NCBI RefSeq assembly: GCF_038397775.1
Contig: NZ_CP151650.1
Coordinates: 1,178,001 to 1,242,000 of the forward strand
DNA length: 64,000 bases
Source of the DNA: Pseudomonas sp. RC10
GTDB lineage: Bacteria > Pseudomonadota > Gammaproteobacteria > Pseudomonadales > Pseudomonadaceae
Reading direction: 5' to 3'
In this document: piece by piece, positions 43,989 through 54,149 of the stretch
Position numbering within the stretch: position 1 is the first letter of the stretch
Layout of the letters: every line of letters starts with the position of its first letter
Program-made: the position numbers and the translations under genes
Notes under the pieces: model-generated
What the model saw: the letters and a program-made list of their open reading frames with translations, nothing else
Told to the model about the DNA's origin: nothing
The model's database searches: none

Positions 43989-45182
43989 TCAGTTTTGCGC
44001 CCGATCGGGCGACTCGGAATTGACGTTGGAGTTAGAAGCGTTGGCGTTCTGAGCCAGATTTTGTTGAGGGTCACGGGCCTTCTTGAGTTCGGCGATCCAC
44101 TGCGGATCGAACTCGGTCAGGTCGTTGTGGGCCGGCAGATAGCGCTCCGGGAATTCCCAGATGAGCACCTGCGGTGGGCTGCTCTTGAAGGCATCGGTTT
44201 GCAGATATTTGAGCATCGGCAGAATCGGGCCGTGGCCGTCTTCGGCGTAATTCACCACGTCGCTGTGCAGGGCCTGTTTAAGCGCACCGGCGAAGTTCCA
44301 GTTTGGGTTGGCGCTGTAGCTGGTGCCGACCAGACCGACCGCCACCGAGTTGTCCGCAAACAGCGCATCGCCACCGTCACCCTCGGCTTGCGCCGGATTG
44401 GTGCTGCGCTGTTGCAGGTCATCCGGCTTGGGCAGCAGGTTGCTGAACAGCGGGTCCAGCGGCAGGAAGTTGGTCAGGTCGCCCTTGTACGGCGAGGTGG
44501 TTTTGGCTTCAGTGATGAAGGTCTGTGGGTCGCCACTGAGCGGAGCTTCTTTCGAGATCGCCTCGCCCAGTTGCTGCGCCACGACTTCAGCCCCCATTGG
44601 CGTCCAGTGGGTGTCGGTGCGCAGGAAGACCTGGCCCTTGTCCTTGGCGCTTTGCAGCGGTGCCAGCAGGTCAGGGGCGAAGATGCCGGCCTGGCTGACT
44701 TGCGCGTGGAACTGTTGATACAGGTCGGTGTGCAGCGCAGCAGGTTTGTTGTCGCCGACGTGCTCAGGGTACAGACGGGTCTTGGCCGGGACGATGGCGA
44801 GCACCAGCTGCGTGCCCTGTTTTTTCAGGGTGTCACGCACGCCTTTGATGATCGCCAGGTTGTCGGCTTCGTTCTGCTCGCCGTTGGCCACCGCGTCGAA
44901 TTCCTCGTCGGTGTACAGCCACTGGTCCTTGCCGAGAATCACCCCCGGACGACCTTCGTTGAACACCTTATAATCCAGCGCGGCCCAGAGGTTGGTGCCC
45001 AGGCGCTTGATCGGAAACGCCTCGTCGTAGTGGGTTTCCACGGCCTTGGTCCAGTGACCGTTGAGGACCGTGGTTTCCTTGGATGTCGAGAAGCCGATGA
45101 AGCTGCGCAGCGACCACAGGCCCAGCGCCAGCAGGATGGCCAGGAACAGGAAGATGTAGAGGAAACGTAATGAACGGGTCAT
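43989..45182 (-). CDS. algJ: alginate O-acetyltransferase AlgJ
   Basis: A 397-aa protein: an uncleaved N-terminal anchor (FLYIFLFLAILLALGLWSL) and a periplasmic SGNH-like domain of the AlgX/AlgJ family with RTDTHWTPMGAE (Asp and His of the triad) and GTSYSANPNWNFAG (the Ser). It acts with AlgI and AlgF to acetylate alginate in the periplasm. It is 10 bases downstream of algI. Length matches P. aeruginosa AlgJ (391 aa). The C-terminus (NASNSNVNSESPDRAQN) is Asn/Ser-rich. Confidence 0.95.
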   Translation of the reverse strand: MTRSLRFLYIFLFLAILLALGLWSLRSFIGFSTSKETTVLNGHWTKAVETHYDEAFPIKRLGTNLWAALDYKVFNEGRPGVILGKDQWLYTDEEFDAVANGEQNEADNLAIIKGVRDTLKKQGTQLVLAIVPAKTRLYPEHVGDNKPAALHTDLYQQFHAQVSQAGIFAPDLLAPLQSAKDKGQVFLRTDTHWTPMGAEVVAQQLGEAISKEAPLSGDPQTFITEAKTTSPYKGDLTNFLPLDPLFSNLLPKPDDLQQRSTNPAQAEGDGGDALFADNSVAVGLVGTSYSANPNWNFAGALKQALHSDVVNYAEDGHGPILPMLKYLQTDAFKSSPPQVLIWEFPERYLPAHNDLTEFDPQWIAELKKARDPQQNLAQNANASNSNVNSESPDRAQN

Positions 45183-45192
45183 ATCAGGCTCC

Positions 45193-46758
45193 TCAGAACT
45201 GGAAGTACAGGAACGGCGAGAAACTGGCCGCCGAGAGTTTGAGAATCGAGGCCACGAACATCAGCAGGATCAAGGCGCGCATGACGTAGCGCGACCAATC
45301 GGCGGTCCAGTACGCAGGCTGAACCTGCGCATCGGTGCCGACGATGTAACCCGGTTGATGAATGCTCCCCGGCGTGTTGCCCGGTACGGCTTTGATCAGG
45401 CCTGGCACTGCCGAAGCAGGGCCGTCGGTTTGAACAGGCGCATCGCTGTTTGGTTTCTCCGGTGCGCGGTTGCGGTAGAAATCGCGCAGACCGAAGAACG
45501 CCAAAGTGATGTACGCCACGATCAGCGTCGCCACTTGCAGGCCGGTGAGGCTGGCGCGGTTCAGGTCCGACAGCTGCCACTCGCTGAAGCTGAACATCGC
45601 GCCGTACATACGGGCGGCGACGTGCAGGTTCTCGGCGCGGAAGATCACCCAGCCCATCACCACCAGCAGGAAGGTGAAGGCCCAACGCACGACGTTAAAG
45701 GTCTTGGGCGCCGTGTTGATGCCCAGCGCTTTTTCGATCGCCAGCCACACGCCGTGCCATGCACCCCAGACGATGTAGGTGATGTTGGCGCCGTGCCACA
45801 GACCGCCCAGCAGCATGGTCAGGAACAGGTTGCGGTAGGTGGCGACCTTGCCGCCACGGTTGCCGCCCAGGGTGATGTAGAGATAGTCACGCAGCCAGGT
45901 GGACAGGCTGATGTGCCAGCGACGCCAGAACTCGGTGATCGACTGGCTGACATAAGGCTGCTTGAAGTTTTCCATGAAGCGGAAACCCATCATCAGGCCC
46001 AGGCCGATGGCCATGTCGCTGTAACCGGAGAAGTCGAAGTACAGCTGCGCGGTGTACGCCAGTGCGCCGAGCCAGGCATCGCCCGTGGTCGGGTTTTGCA
46101 GGGCGAAGCAATGGTCGGCAACGACGGCCAGGGTGTCGGCGATGAAGACCTTCTTGATGAAACCCTGCATGAACCGCGTGCAGCCTTCGCTGAACTTGTC
46201 CAGGGTGTGGGTGCGGTTGTTGAACTGGTCCACCAAGTCGCGGAATCGCAGCACCGGGCCTGCGATCAGGTGCGGGAAGATCGCCACGAACGCAGCGAAG
46301 TCGATCAGGTTGCGGGTCGCCGGCGTGTCGCCACGGTAGACGTCGATGATGTAGCTGATGGACTCGAAGATGTAGAACGAGATCCCGATCGGCAACAGCA
46401 CGTGGGTGAGGATGAACGGCTCAAGGCCGATCGACGTCATCATCGCGTTGATGCTGTCCACGCCAAAGTTGGCGTATTTGAAATAGCCCAGGATGCACAG
46501 GTCAACTGCGACACCCAGCAGCAGCCAGCGCTGCGCGGGTTTGGTCCTGACCCCGGCTGCACCGACGCGCAGGCCGATCCAGTAGTTCCACAGCGTTACA
46601 CCTGCGAACAGTGCCAGGAAGTCCACTCGCCACCACGCGTAGAACACGTAACTGGCCACCAGCAGCAGCAGGTTGCGATAGCGTTGCCCGCTCAAGTAGT
46701 ACAAGCCGAGAAACACCGGCAAGAACAGGAACAGGAACACGTTGGATGAGAAAACCAT
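45193..46758 (-). CDS. algI: membrane-bound O-acyltransferase AlgI
   Basis: A 521-aa MBOAT protein with about ten membrane helices. The active-site histidine lies in GGLWHGANITYIVWGAWHG. The Y/F-rich N-terminus (LFLPVFLGLYYL), FSGYSDMAIGLGLMMGF and FWRRWHISLSTWLRDYLY are all typical of AlgI/DltB proteins. It moves acetyl groups across the inner membrane for AlgJ and AlgX. A REPIN lies upstream, between algL and algI. The last 110 residues contain a soluble Pro-rich loop and a terminal helix. Confidence 0.96.
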   Translation of the reverse strand: MVFSSNVFLFLFLPVFLGLYYLSGQRYRNLLLLVASYVFYAWWRVDFLALFAGVTLWNYWIGLRVGAAGVRTKPAQRWLLLGVAVDLCILGYFKYANFGVDSINAMMTSIGLEPFILTHVLLPIGISFYIFESISYIIDVYRGDTPATRNLIDFAAFVAIFPHLIAGPVLRFRDLVDQFNNRTHTLDKFSEGCTRFMQGFIKKVFIADTLAVVADHCFALQNPTTGDAWLGALAYTAQLYFDFSGYSDMAIGLGLMMGFRFMENFKQPYVSQSITEFWRRWHISLSTWLRDYLYITLGGNRGGKVATYRNLFLTMLLGGLWHGANITYIVWGAWHGVWLAIEKALGINTAPKTFNVVRWAFTFLLVVMGWVIFRAENLHVAARMYGAMFSFSEWQLSDLNRASLTGLQVATLIVAYITLAFFGLRDFYRNRAPEKPNSDAPVQTDGPASAVPGLIKAVPGNTPGSIHQPGYIVGTDAQVQPAYWTADWSRYVMRALILLMFVASILKLSAASFSPFLYFQF

Positions 46759-46853
46759 CCTTATCTCTCCGTTTGTCCAACATCAAGGGCCGCAGCCCCC
46801 CCAAACCCCCCATGAGAAATGGAGGGGTGAAACATATCCAGCCTCACCGCAGC

Positions 46854-46960
46854 CCTGTAGGAGTGAGCTTGCTCTGGGCGGCATTCCGACGATTAGCGGT
46901 GTGTCAGGCTCATCATGTTGATCGGGCTGACGAAATCGCGAGCAAGCTCACTCCTACAAG
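46854..46960. repeat. REPIN, family B (copy 4, degenerate), between algL and algI
   Basis: The left arm CCTGTAGGAGTGAGCTTGCT is followed by CTGGGC in place of CGCGAT; the right arm TCGCGAGCAAGCTCACTCCT is intact. It fills half of the 215-base gap between algL and algI. Confidence 0.8.
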
Positions 46961-46973
46961 GGAGGTGGTGTTT

Positions 46974-48110
46974 TTAAGAACCGCCTTTCTCACCCTTCTC
47001 ATGACTCGGGTCATACGTGCGAGTCATGTCGCCGCCGAGGCGGAAGTTCTTGAACGGTTGCATCTTGTGCTTCTGTTCCAGGACATCCGGGCCGCAGTCA
47101 TAGAGCGAGCAGTAGGGTTCCAGCCAGGCGAATTTCATGTCGGTCTTCAGGTCCGTCATGTCTTGCTTATCGCCATCTTTGGCCTGGAATTCGTTACCCG
47201 AATCCTTCACGCCTGCCAGCACCCGATCACCCAGACGCTTGAGTGCGCCGTTGTTTTCAGGACGCAGATCGACGCCGTTGGCCTGGGCGAAACTGGCGAT
47301 CATCGCCAGCGGCGGCAGGGCGTAGTTGTGGTACGCCAGTGCGCGCTGCTTACGCTTGAGTTCGTTCGGCAGGAAGCCCTGTTGGTCGACCTGATTGGCC
47401 GCGACCTTGAACTCCTTCACCGACCAGTCGAACAGGTCCTTGCGGTTGGTCGCCACGGCGGTAGACATCACCGACCAGGCCGCCCAGTACGAGTGGTTGT
47501 TGGTCTTGTCCAGCGGCAGGTTGTTCCAGTCGCTGACCACTTGGTCCGCCAGCTTGCTGAACCAGGCTTCGATCACTTGCGCGTCCTGCTGACGGGTGGC
47601 CAGCGGGTGCGACTCGGAGAATTTCAGGCGCAGGTAGGACGAGGACATGCTGCCCAGTGCCCATTTGCGCATCGACTTGCCGGTGTGGTTGAAGTCCTTG
47701 GACTCCAGCGCATCGGCCTTGGCCCACGTGGTGAGCATGCCGAGTGCGCAGTCGAGCTGTTCAGGACGCCCGTCACGCATGTACTGCATCACCACTTTGC
47801 TGGTGTTGCGCTCCATGGTGGTGATGTCCTTGGTCGTGTCGCGGAAGGCTTTTTCCGAGGCCACGTTCAGTGTTGCCCGGGCTTTGTCCGAGCCTTCGTA
47901 CTTGCTGCGAAATTGCAGCGAGCCGGTGTAGGGCTGCGGCGTGGCATCACAGCTGAATTTGCCTTCGCTGCTTTTGTATTTCTCAACCCCTTCGTAGTAC
48001 CCCTGCGGCGGCACGAGCGTGGACGCTGCGCTGGCGCTGGTGGCGAACGATGACGCGGACAACATGGCCAGCGACAGAAGGGTAGGGAGCATCATTTTTG
48101 GAGTGTGCAT
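46974..48110 (-). CDS. algL: alginate lyase AlgL
   Basis: A 378-aa periplasmic poly-mannuronate lyase (PL5). A signal peptide ([18 protein letters not shown]) is followed by an alpha-barrel with the catalytic segment [12 protein letters not shown]. It clears alginate that leaks into the periplasm and is needed for normal export. I start it at ATG 48110, 7 bases after the algX stop, with GAGG 5 bases upstream; a longer frame from 48152 would overlap algX. Length fits P. aeruginosa AlgL (367 aa). Confidence 0.95.
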   Translation of the reverse strand: MHTPKMMLPTLLSLAMLSASSFATSASAASTLVPPQGYYEGVEKYKSSEGKFSCDATPQPYTGSLQFRSKYEGSDKARATLNVASEKAFRDTTKDITTMERNTSKVVMQYMRDGRPEQLDCALGMLTTWAKADALESKDFNHTGKSMRKWALGSMSSSYLRLKFSESHPLATRQQDAQVIEAWFSKLADQVVSDWNNLPLDKTNNHSYWAAWSVMSTAVATNRKDLFDWSVKEFKVAANQVDQQGFLPNELKRKQRALAYHNYALPPLAMIASFAQANGVDLRPENNGALKRLGDRVLAGVKDSGNEFQAKDGDKQDMTDLKTDMKFAWLEPYCSLYDCGPDVLEQKHKMQPFKNFRLGGDMTRTYDPSHEKGEKGGS

Positions 48111-48117
48111 AGGAGCC

Positions 48118-49557
48118 TCATAACCCGGCTTGCGCGGTTTGATGCGCGACATTCGGGAACACGTTGCGTTTGCATACTTTCGCTTCGACTTCCTGCGGCG
48201 CAGTGCCCGCTTCAGGACCCTGCACTTCCACGGCGAGCAGTTGCTGGTCAGCCCAGTCCTTGTCGTCGCGCAGTTCGAAGGCGAAGCGCCCGTCGGTTTC
48301 GGATGTTTCAGGTTTTTCGATCTTCAGGTCTTCGTGGCGACCGTTCATGTACCAGAGGCGCGCATGAAGGGCTTTTACCGAGGTGTCAGCGAACTTGATG
48401 TCGACCTGATTACTGCCGTTACGCACGTCCTTGATGCCTGTTTTGCCGTTGACCAACAGCTCGTTGGTGCCTGGCTTGAGGGAGGTTTTGGTGGTCATCA
48501 GCGCGGGCTTGCCCTCGCAACCGTTGTCCAGCAGCGACATCATCTGGCGATAGATGGTCTCCTGGTCCAGGCGGTATAACGGCGAGAATTCCCAGATGAG
48601 AATCTTCGGCGGATGTTTCTGGAAGTCGTCGCTGCCCAGGTACTGCAGCATCGCCCCTTCAAGTCCGCCGCCAGGGAAGGCGACGTTCAACACGTCAGCA
48701 CCCATGTATTCCTGCAAGAAGCCGGCGAAGTTGTAGTTCTTGCCGCTGTGACTGGTACCGACCAGGGTGATTTCCGGGGTGCCGGAATCGCCAAACAGGT
48801 CGCCGTCGGCTGCTTCGCCTTTCGGTTCGGTCTCGAACTGATCCATGTACTGGATGGCGTAGCTGGAGCCGCACAATTGACCGGCCATATTGTGCAGAGT
48901 GCCCTTCTTGCCCATGCGACCTGACAGATGGGTCTCGAATTCGCGCTTTGGAATGCCCGCGAACTCAGGCATTTTCTTCACCGATTCGGCGACGATTTTC
49001 GCGGTGCGCTGGGCGCCGTAGGGGGTCCAGTGCTGGTCGCCGCGGAAGTAGAAGTCGTGGACCTGCTGCTCGTTGGTCAACGGCGAAAGGTCCGGCACGG
49101 TGTAGCCCATTTTCGCGAAACGACCGAGCATGGCCTGGTAGTTACGCAAGGCGGTGTTGTAGTCGAACTTGTCGCGGTCGGCCGGGAACAGCTTGTTGCG
49201 GTCCACCAGCCCACGGGTCGGTTGATACACCACAACCAGCTCGACGCCCTTGCTCTTGAACGCGTCGTGCAGCTCTTGCATGCGACGGTAGCCTTCAGGC
49301 GTGGTGTCGAATTCGGTGCGCAAATCTTCGCGGGTCCGGAACAGCCAGTCGCCCTGGGCCTGCACCAGCGTGGTGAAGTTCTGCTGGTAGCGGGTGACGT
49401 AGTTCTTCTCGTCATGGGCTTCCGGGCACAGGCTGCAGCAAGGCTCGGCGGTAAACTTCGGCGCGCTGGCGTCGTCGGCGTAAGCGGCGTTGCTGGCAGC
49501 GAACAGTGCTGCGGTCAGGCCGGAGAGGCTGAGTAATTTAATCAAATGTGCGTGCAT
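48118..49557 (-). CDS. algX: alginate biosynthesis protein AlgX
   Basis: A 479-aa periplasmic protein: signal peptide ([20 protein letters not shown]), an SGNH-like acetyltransferase domain with [16 protein letters not shown] (Asp, His) and [15 protein letters not shown] (Ser), and a C-terminal carbohydrate-binding domain (from about residue 345). It acetylates the polymer and belongs to the trans-periplasmic complex with AlgK and AlgG. Cys-rich start of the mature part (CCSLCPEA) is also seen in homologues. It lies 13 bases downstream of algG. Confidence 0.95.
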   Translation of the reverse strand: MHAHLIKLLSLSGLTAALFAASNAAYADDASAPKFTAEPCCSLCPEAHDEKNYVTRYQQNFTTLVQAQGDWLFRTREDLRTEFDTTPEGYRRMQELHDAFKSKGVELVVVYQPTRGLVDRNKLFPADRDKFDYNTALRNYQAMLGRFAKMGYTVPDLSPLTNEQQVHDFYFRGDQHWTPYGAQRTAKIVAESVKKMPEFAGIPKREFETHLSGRMGKKGTLHNMAGQLCGSSYAIQYMDQFETEPKGEAADGDLFGDSGTPEITLVGTSHSGKNYNFAGFLQEYMGADVLNVAFPGGGLEGAMLQYLGSDDFQKHPPKILIWEFSPLYRLDQETIYRQMMSLLDNGCEGKPALMTTKTSLKPGTNELLVNGKTGIKDVRNGSNQVDIKFADTSVKALHARLWYMNGRHEDLKIEKPETSETDGRFAFELRDDKDWADQQLLAVEVQGPEAGTAPQEVEAKVCKRNVFPNVAHQTAQAGL

Positions 49558-49570
49558 AGAAATGGCTTCC

Positions 49571-51202
49571 TCAGTCCCGGAGTTGTTTCTGGCTTTCGAC
49601 CGGGTCGATCAACACGGCTTTTTGTTGGCGCACCAGCAGATCGAGGATTTCGTCCTGACGATCACCGAGCACGCCGTTGAAGCTGATCCCAGTGCTCTTG
49701 GTTGGCGCGAGCATCGACACCTTGTACAGCTCGACGCTGAGCGGCGAGTCGATGGAGAGCGGGCCGGAGCCGTTGGAGGTCAGTTCGCCACCGACCATGA
49801 TCAGCGACACTTCGGCGTCGAACGGGTCGAGCTTGATGTCGCGGTCGGTGTCGGACAGGTCCTTGATGTGGCCGTAGACGCCCATCAGGCCGTTGCCGAT
49901 GGCCAGGTTCTCGTACAGCTTGATGTTGGTGCTGTTGCGAACCCGAATGCCGTGGCGTTTGTTGGCGAAGACACGGTTGCCCCACAACAGGTTGTCGGCG
50001 CTCTCGTACAGCGTGATGCCGTCGGAGTGGTTGCGGTAAATCTGGTTGTAGGCCACCAGGTTGTTCACGCTGTTACGGTCCAGCACGATGCCGGAGAGGT
50101 GATTCTCGTAGCTCTTGTTGTTGATGATGAAGCTGTCGTTCACCTCACGGGAAACGATGATCCCGTGCTTTTTCTTGGTCCCGTACACCGTGTTCTCGGC
50201 AATGATCAGACCGTGTGAACGGTCATGCGGGTCGATGCCGTAGATGATGTTGTCGCGGTAGGTGTTGCCCTTGACCACGAAGTCACGGGTCTCATAGCAG
50301 TAGTAGCCGTACCACATGTCCGAGAACTCGGAATTGACGATCCAGCCGGTCGGGTCCGGGCGGTTCATCTTGACCTTCGTCATGGGCGTGTACTGCGAAA
50401 TACTGACGCCGTACGACTTGCTGTTGTTGTAACCCATGCTCGCCATCTTGGTGTTGAAGATGTAGGTCTGGGTACCGCCCCAGGACAGCAGGAACGGACG
50501 GAATTCCTTCGGCGCCTTGAACGTCGACGGCCCATTGGCTTTCTCGCTCCAGCCGGTCAGCTTGGTGTCCTGCATGAACAACTGGTTGTCGTTGATCAGA
50601 AACGCACCGGCTTCCTGAGACAGGCGCAGTTCGGTGGTTTTCTTGTCGACTTCGAAGATGCCTTTGTGGCCGACCACGATCGGCAGTCGCGCCAGAAAAA
50701 CGCCCGGTGAGGTTTCGCTCAAATACTGCTTGGGTACTTTTTTCGCCAGGTCCTGAAGGGTCATGTAGCCGTCGTCGACAAAGATCGCCTGGGGGATGCC
50801 GTGCTGGCGTGCCACCCATTCGGCCATCTTGTTATCGCCGCCAATGAACTCCTTGAGCGAGTCTTCCTGCATCATGCGGCGGATCGACACCTTGCCCGGC
50901 TTGCTGCGCACGATCTTTTTCTGCATCGCCTGCTGGGTGTAGCCCGACAGGTCCGGCAATTTGGGTTTGTCCATCTTCAGCGGCCCGGCGTCGGGGCTGC
51001 TGATGGTGTACGTCTTGGCCTGATGCAGGCCCTTGACCACTTCTTCGCCACTGGCCGGTTGCGCGGCAGCTGCGGTGGGCAAAGGCACCGGGGTGTTCGC
51101 CATGGCCTGGGTGCTGGCCAGCAGCAGTGCGCTGCTGAGCACCGCGCTTTCGAGCAGGGCGTGGGGCCATGCCCGATGCCGTAAGTTCGCTTGGCTGTTC
51201 AT
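49571..51202 (-). CDS. algG: mannuronan C5-epimerase AlgG
   Basis: A 543-aa periplasmic epimerase that turns D-mannuronate into L-guluronate in the polymer. A signal peptide (about 1-35, with LLASTQAMA) precedes a beta-helix domain with the catalytic DPHDRSHG and repeated N-rich turns (SYENHLSGIVLD, IYRNHSDGITLY, NLLWGNRVFANKRHGI). It also supports polymer passage together with AlgK and AlgX. Length matches P. aeruginosa AlgG (543 aa). It follows algE by 27 bases. Confidence 0.96.
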   Translation of the reverse strand: MNSQANLRHRAWPHALLESAVLSSALLLASTQAMANTPVPLPTAAAAQPASGEEVVKGLHQAKTYTISSPDAGPLKMDKPKLPDLSGYTQQAMQKKIVRSKPGKVSIRRMMQEDSLKEFIGGDNKMAEWVARQHGIPQAIFVDDGYMTLQDLAKKVPKQYLSETSPGVFLARLPIVVGHKGIFEVDKKTTELRLSQEAGAFLINDNQLFMQDTKLTGWSEKANGPSTFKAPKEFRPFLLSWGGTQTYIFNTKMASMGYNNSKSYGVSISQYTPMTKVKMNRPDPTGWIVNSEFSDMWYGYYCYETRDFVVKGNTYRDNIIYGIDPHDRSHGLIIAENTVYGTKKKHGIIVSREVNDSFIINNKSYENHLSGIVLDRNSVNNLVAYNQIYRNHSDGITLYESADNLLWGNRVFANKRHGIRVRNSTNIKLYENLAIGNGLMGVYGHIKDLSDTDRDIKLDPFDAEVSLIMVGGELTSNGSGPLSIDSPLSVELYKVSMLAPTKSTGISFNGVLGDRQDEILDLLVRQQKAVLIDPVESQKQLRD

Positions 51203-51229
51203 CTCATTGCACTCCTATAGCGGCTTGCA

Positions 51230-52735
51230 TCAGAAGCGCCAGATGACGTCGACGATGGCGCGGTGCATGTAGTTGTCCACGCCGCTGCCATACGCATCGC
51301 CGGGTTTGAACACGCCCGCACGCAGGCGAACCAGCGCCGACGGCTCGTCGAAGGACTGGCTGACCGAGGTCGGCAGCAGGCCTTGGTTGAAGTATTTGGT
51401 GACCACCAGGTCCATCTCCTGACCCAGGTCCTTGTTGCCGTCTTGCAGCGGCAAGGACGTGAAGGTGGAAACGCCATCGGCGTCGACACTTTCGCTGGCC
51501 GGGTTGATGCCTGCGCCACCGATGCCTGCATGGCCATCGACACGACGGAACTTGTGGTAGATCAGCGAGGCGTCGTACTCGTCCTGCATTTGCCAGGATG
51601 CGAACAGCGAGCCGGATTCCACGTTGGCCATTTCGCCCTGGAAGGCTTCACCGAAGCGATGCACGCGTGAGCGGGTGCCGGTCCAGTTTGAGCGGTTGCT
51701 CTCAAGGCCGTTCTGCTCGTAGTTCTTGCTGGCGCGGGAGTAAGCGCCGCCGACCTGCCATTGCGGGTCGAGACGGAAACGCAGGCCCAGATCGGTCGCC
51801 CAGCCATTCACGTGACTGCTGTCTTTCTGACCGGCCAGGTATTGATCGGTGGCGGCGTCGTAGGTCGAGCCGATCTGATCGCGATTACCGGTCAGCCAGG
51901 TCAGGCTGCCCCAGTAATTGACGTTGTTCAGGTTGCGGTAGTTGTACGCATCGCTGTTGGCCTGAAGGCCGAGCCAGGTGAGGTCGCCACGGCTGGTCTT
52001 GTCCAGATCGTCGATGGCTTCGCCCTGATGTTTCAGGCTGCCGTCGTCGTGGGTGTGGTGCGCACGAATGCCCGCCCATTGGCCCGGCATCCATTGGTAC
52101 TGCACGTCGCCGAACAGGTGTTGGCGATCTTTGTCCTGGGCCGACAGCTCGGTCAGGTCGGTGCGGTATTCGCTGAAGCGTTGCGCCGCGCCGAGTTCAG
52201 CCTTGAGCAACGTGGTGTCGAAGGTCCAGTTCAGGGCTTCGATGTTGGTGTCGTGCCACTGGCCATCGTCGTTACGCAGGCGCTGGCGACCGAATTTCAG
52301 AATCTCGCCGGGGTAAGGTGTGAAGCCGCTATAACCGATCCAGAACTCACGCAGCGCCGCGTAGCTGTCGTCCACTTCGCGGCTGCTGGAGGTCTTGCGG
52401 GCACGCTGGCTGGACTGGCCATCGGCATTGTTGACCTGCTGGTCCAGCGGGTCGGTCTGGATGGTGTCGGTGGCCGTGACCACTTGCCCCATCGCGTAGC
52501 CGCTCCAGTTGCCCCATTGGCCATAAGCCCATGGACGCAGGTCCAGACCGAGACCGTTGACGTCGCCACCGCCACGGGTGCCGAGGTCGCGGTCATCTTC
52601 CATCTGGCCGGTCGCCTTCACTTCGATGCCGAAATTCTTTTCTTCGGTCAAGGCCGCCAGGGTCGGTGTGGCCCAGATCAGGGTGAAGCCCAGGCCAAGC
52701 CCGGCCGCCATCAGAGGGTTCAACTTAAGCTTCAT
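51230..52735 (-). CDS. algE: alginate export porin AlgE
   Basis: A 501-aa outer-membrane barrel with a signal peptide ([20 protein letters not shown]). Alternating polar/aromatic strands and an aromatic C-terminus (DVIWRF) are seen, and the long extracellular and periplasmic loops (for example [20 protein letters not shown]) fit the 18-strand AlgE exporter. It lets the polymer leave the cell. Its start overlaps the algK stop by four bases. Length is close to P. aeruginosa AlgE (490 aa). Confidence 0.95.
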   Translation of the reverse strand: MKLKLNPLMAAGLGLGFTLIWATPTLAALTEEKNFGIEVKATGQMEDDRDLGTRGGGDVNGLGLDLRPWAYGQWGNWSGYAMGQVVTATDTIQTDPLDQQVNNADGQSSQRARKTSSSREVDDSYAALREFWIGYSGFTPYPGEILKFGRQRLRNDDGQWHDTNIEALNWTFDTTLLKAELGAAQRFSEYRTDLTELSAQDKDRQHLFGDVQYQWMPGQWAGIRAHHTHDDGSLKHQGEAIDDLDKTSRGDLTWLGLQANSDAYNYRNLNNVNYWGSLTWLTGNRDQIGSTYDAATDQYLAGQKDSSHVNGWATDLGLRFRLDPQWQVGGAYSRASKNYEQNGLESNRSNWTGTRSRVHRFGEAFQGEMANVESGSLFASWQMQDEYDASLIYHKFRRVDGHAGIGGAGINPASESVDADGVSTFTSLPLQDGNKDLGQEMDLVVTKYFNQGLLPTSVSQSFDEPSALVRLRAGVFKPGDAYGSGVDNYMHRAIVDVIWRF

Positions 52736-54147
52736 AGAGGTGCGTCCTCGCCGTCTTTTTCTTCTTGCAGGGTCTGCAAGGCCAGCGCGTTTTGCGCTGA
52801 GGTCCCACGGACCTGCTGTTCGCGTTGGAGAAGACTCTGTGCCTGGGCACGCTTCTCAGGCGGCAATTGATCGTTCAGCTGCTGCATCAGGTCCGCCGCC
52901 TGCGGGGTGCCCTGACTTTGCGCGAGCTGACCGAAGACCCAGGCATTCACCGGGTCGGGTTTGATGCCCTTGCCGCCGGAGAACAGCTGCGCGAGGGCGA
53001 AGTCGGCGCTGGCCTGACCGCCACGCGCGGAGGTCAGCAACTCGTCTACGGCGCGCTGGGCGTCGGGGTGGCCAAGGTAGCCACGGCGGTACAACTGACC
53101 GAGGTAGTAATGCGCGGAAATCTGCGTCGGCGCGGCCTTGGTCAGGTGCTCCTCGGCTTTCTTCGCATCCGGCAGGACCAGCTTGCCCTCGTAGTACAGC
53201 TTGCCCAGCAACAGCTCGGCACGGGGCTGATCCGCCGCACGACCGTTGTCCAGGTATTCCATCATCTTGTTGACGTCGCCCAGTTCGGGGTAGTCGTACA
53301 GCAACTGAGCGAGGCTGACCCACGAGGCCGGATAGCCCGGGGCAACTTTTTCCAGCAGTCGCTGAGCGGTCTTCTCGTCAGGCTTGCCGAGGGTCGCGTC
53401 GGCCAGCACGCGGGCGACGGTGTCGACCCGCATGGCCGGGACGCTGCCGCTGGAATAGCCGCTTTCCATCTGCTTCAACAACGCCGCCTGTTTGTCGGCG
53501 TCGCCGCGTTTCTGATAGACCGTGGCCAGTTCCATGTAGCAAACGTCGTTGGTGCGCAGGGCCTGTTTGCAAATGCTTTCGACGTCAGCCAGATGCTGAT
53601 CGTAGGTGCCTTGGGTGCGATACAGCAGCACCTGCGCCAGACCCGCTTCCGGATAACCCTGGGCACGCCATTCATCGATCTTCTGCTGCGCGTTCACGTT
53701 GGGGAACGTGTGCGGGTATTGCAGATAGAGCAGCGCCAGCGGCACCAGCGTGCCGGCTTCACCGTTGGCGAAGGCTTTCTTCAACAGCCCCTCGGCCTCG
53801 TGTTGCTCGGCCGGGGTCGAGTTGGGCTTGACCGCCAGCAGCTTGCCCAGGCGCGATTGCGCGCGAGGCGAGGTTGCAGCGGCGGCGCGGTAAGTCGCTT
53901 CGGCCTGTTTGATCAGTTCCGGGTCGCGGGTGCCGACCTGAATGTCTGCAAGACCGACCTGTGCATCGCTATAACCCAGGTCCGCCAGTTGCCGATAGTT
54001 TTGCTCCGCCACGGCGGTATCGCCGCGTTGCAGGGCTTCATTGGCCAGGCGCTGGTCGGGCAGGTTGATGCCACAACCCCCCAGACCCAGGGCAATCGCC
54101 AGGCTCAACAACGTAGGGGCTGACAAGCTTCGTAGTGGGCTAGCCAT
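52732..54147 (-). CDS. algK: alginate assembly lipoprotein AlgK
   Basis: A 471-aa outer-membrane lipoprotein with the lipobox LGGCG at about residue 25 and a chain of TPR/Sel1-like repeats ([52 protein letters not shown]). It helps AlgE reach the outer membrane and holds the periplasmic complex together. It starts 2 bases after the alg44 stop. The C-terminal 50 residues are Gln-rich and probably disordered. Confidence 0.95.
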   Translation of the reverse strand: MASPLRSLSAPTLLSLAIALGLGGCGINLPDQRLANEALQRGDTAVAEQNYRQLADLGYSDAQVGLADIQVGTRDPELIKQAEATYRAAAATSPRAQSRLGKLLAVKPNSTPAEQHEAEGLLKKAFANGEAGTLVPLALLYLQYPHTFPNVNAQQKIDEWRAQGYPEAGLAQVLLYRTQGTYDQHLADVESICKQALRTNDVCYMELATVYQKRGDADKQAALLKQMESGYSSGSVPAMRVDTVARVLADATLGKPDEKTAQRLLEKVAPGYPASWVSLAQLLYDYPELGDVNKMMEYLDNGRAADQPRAELLLGKLYYEGKLVLPDAKKAEEHLTKAAPTQISAHYYLGQLYRRGYLGHPDAQRAVDELLTSARGGQASADFALAQLFSGGKGIKPDPVNAWVFGQLAQSQGTPQAADLMQQLNDQLPPEKRAQAQSLLQREQQVRGTSAQNALALQTLQEEKDGEDAPL

Positions 54148-54149
54148 GT

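Noticed and set aside
45355..46749. 464-aa plus-strand open frame
   Set aside because: It is antisense to algI, whose MBOAT motifs are unmistakable.
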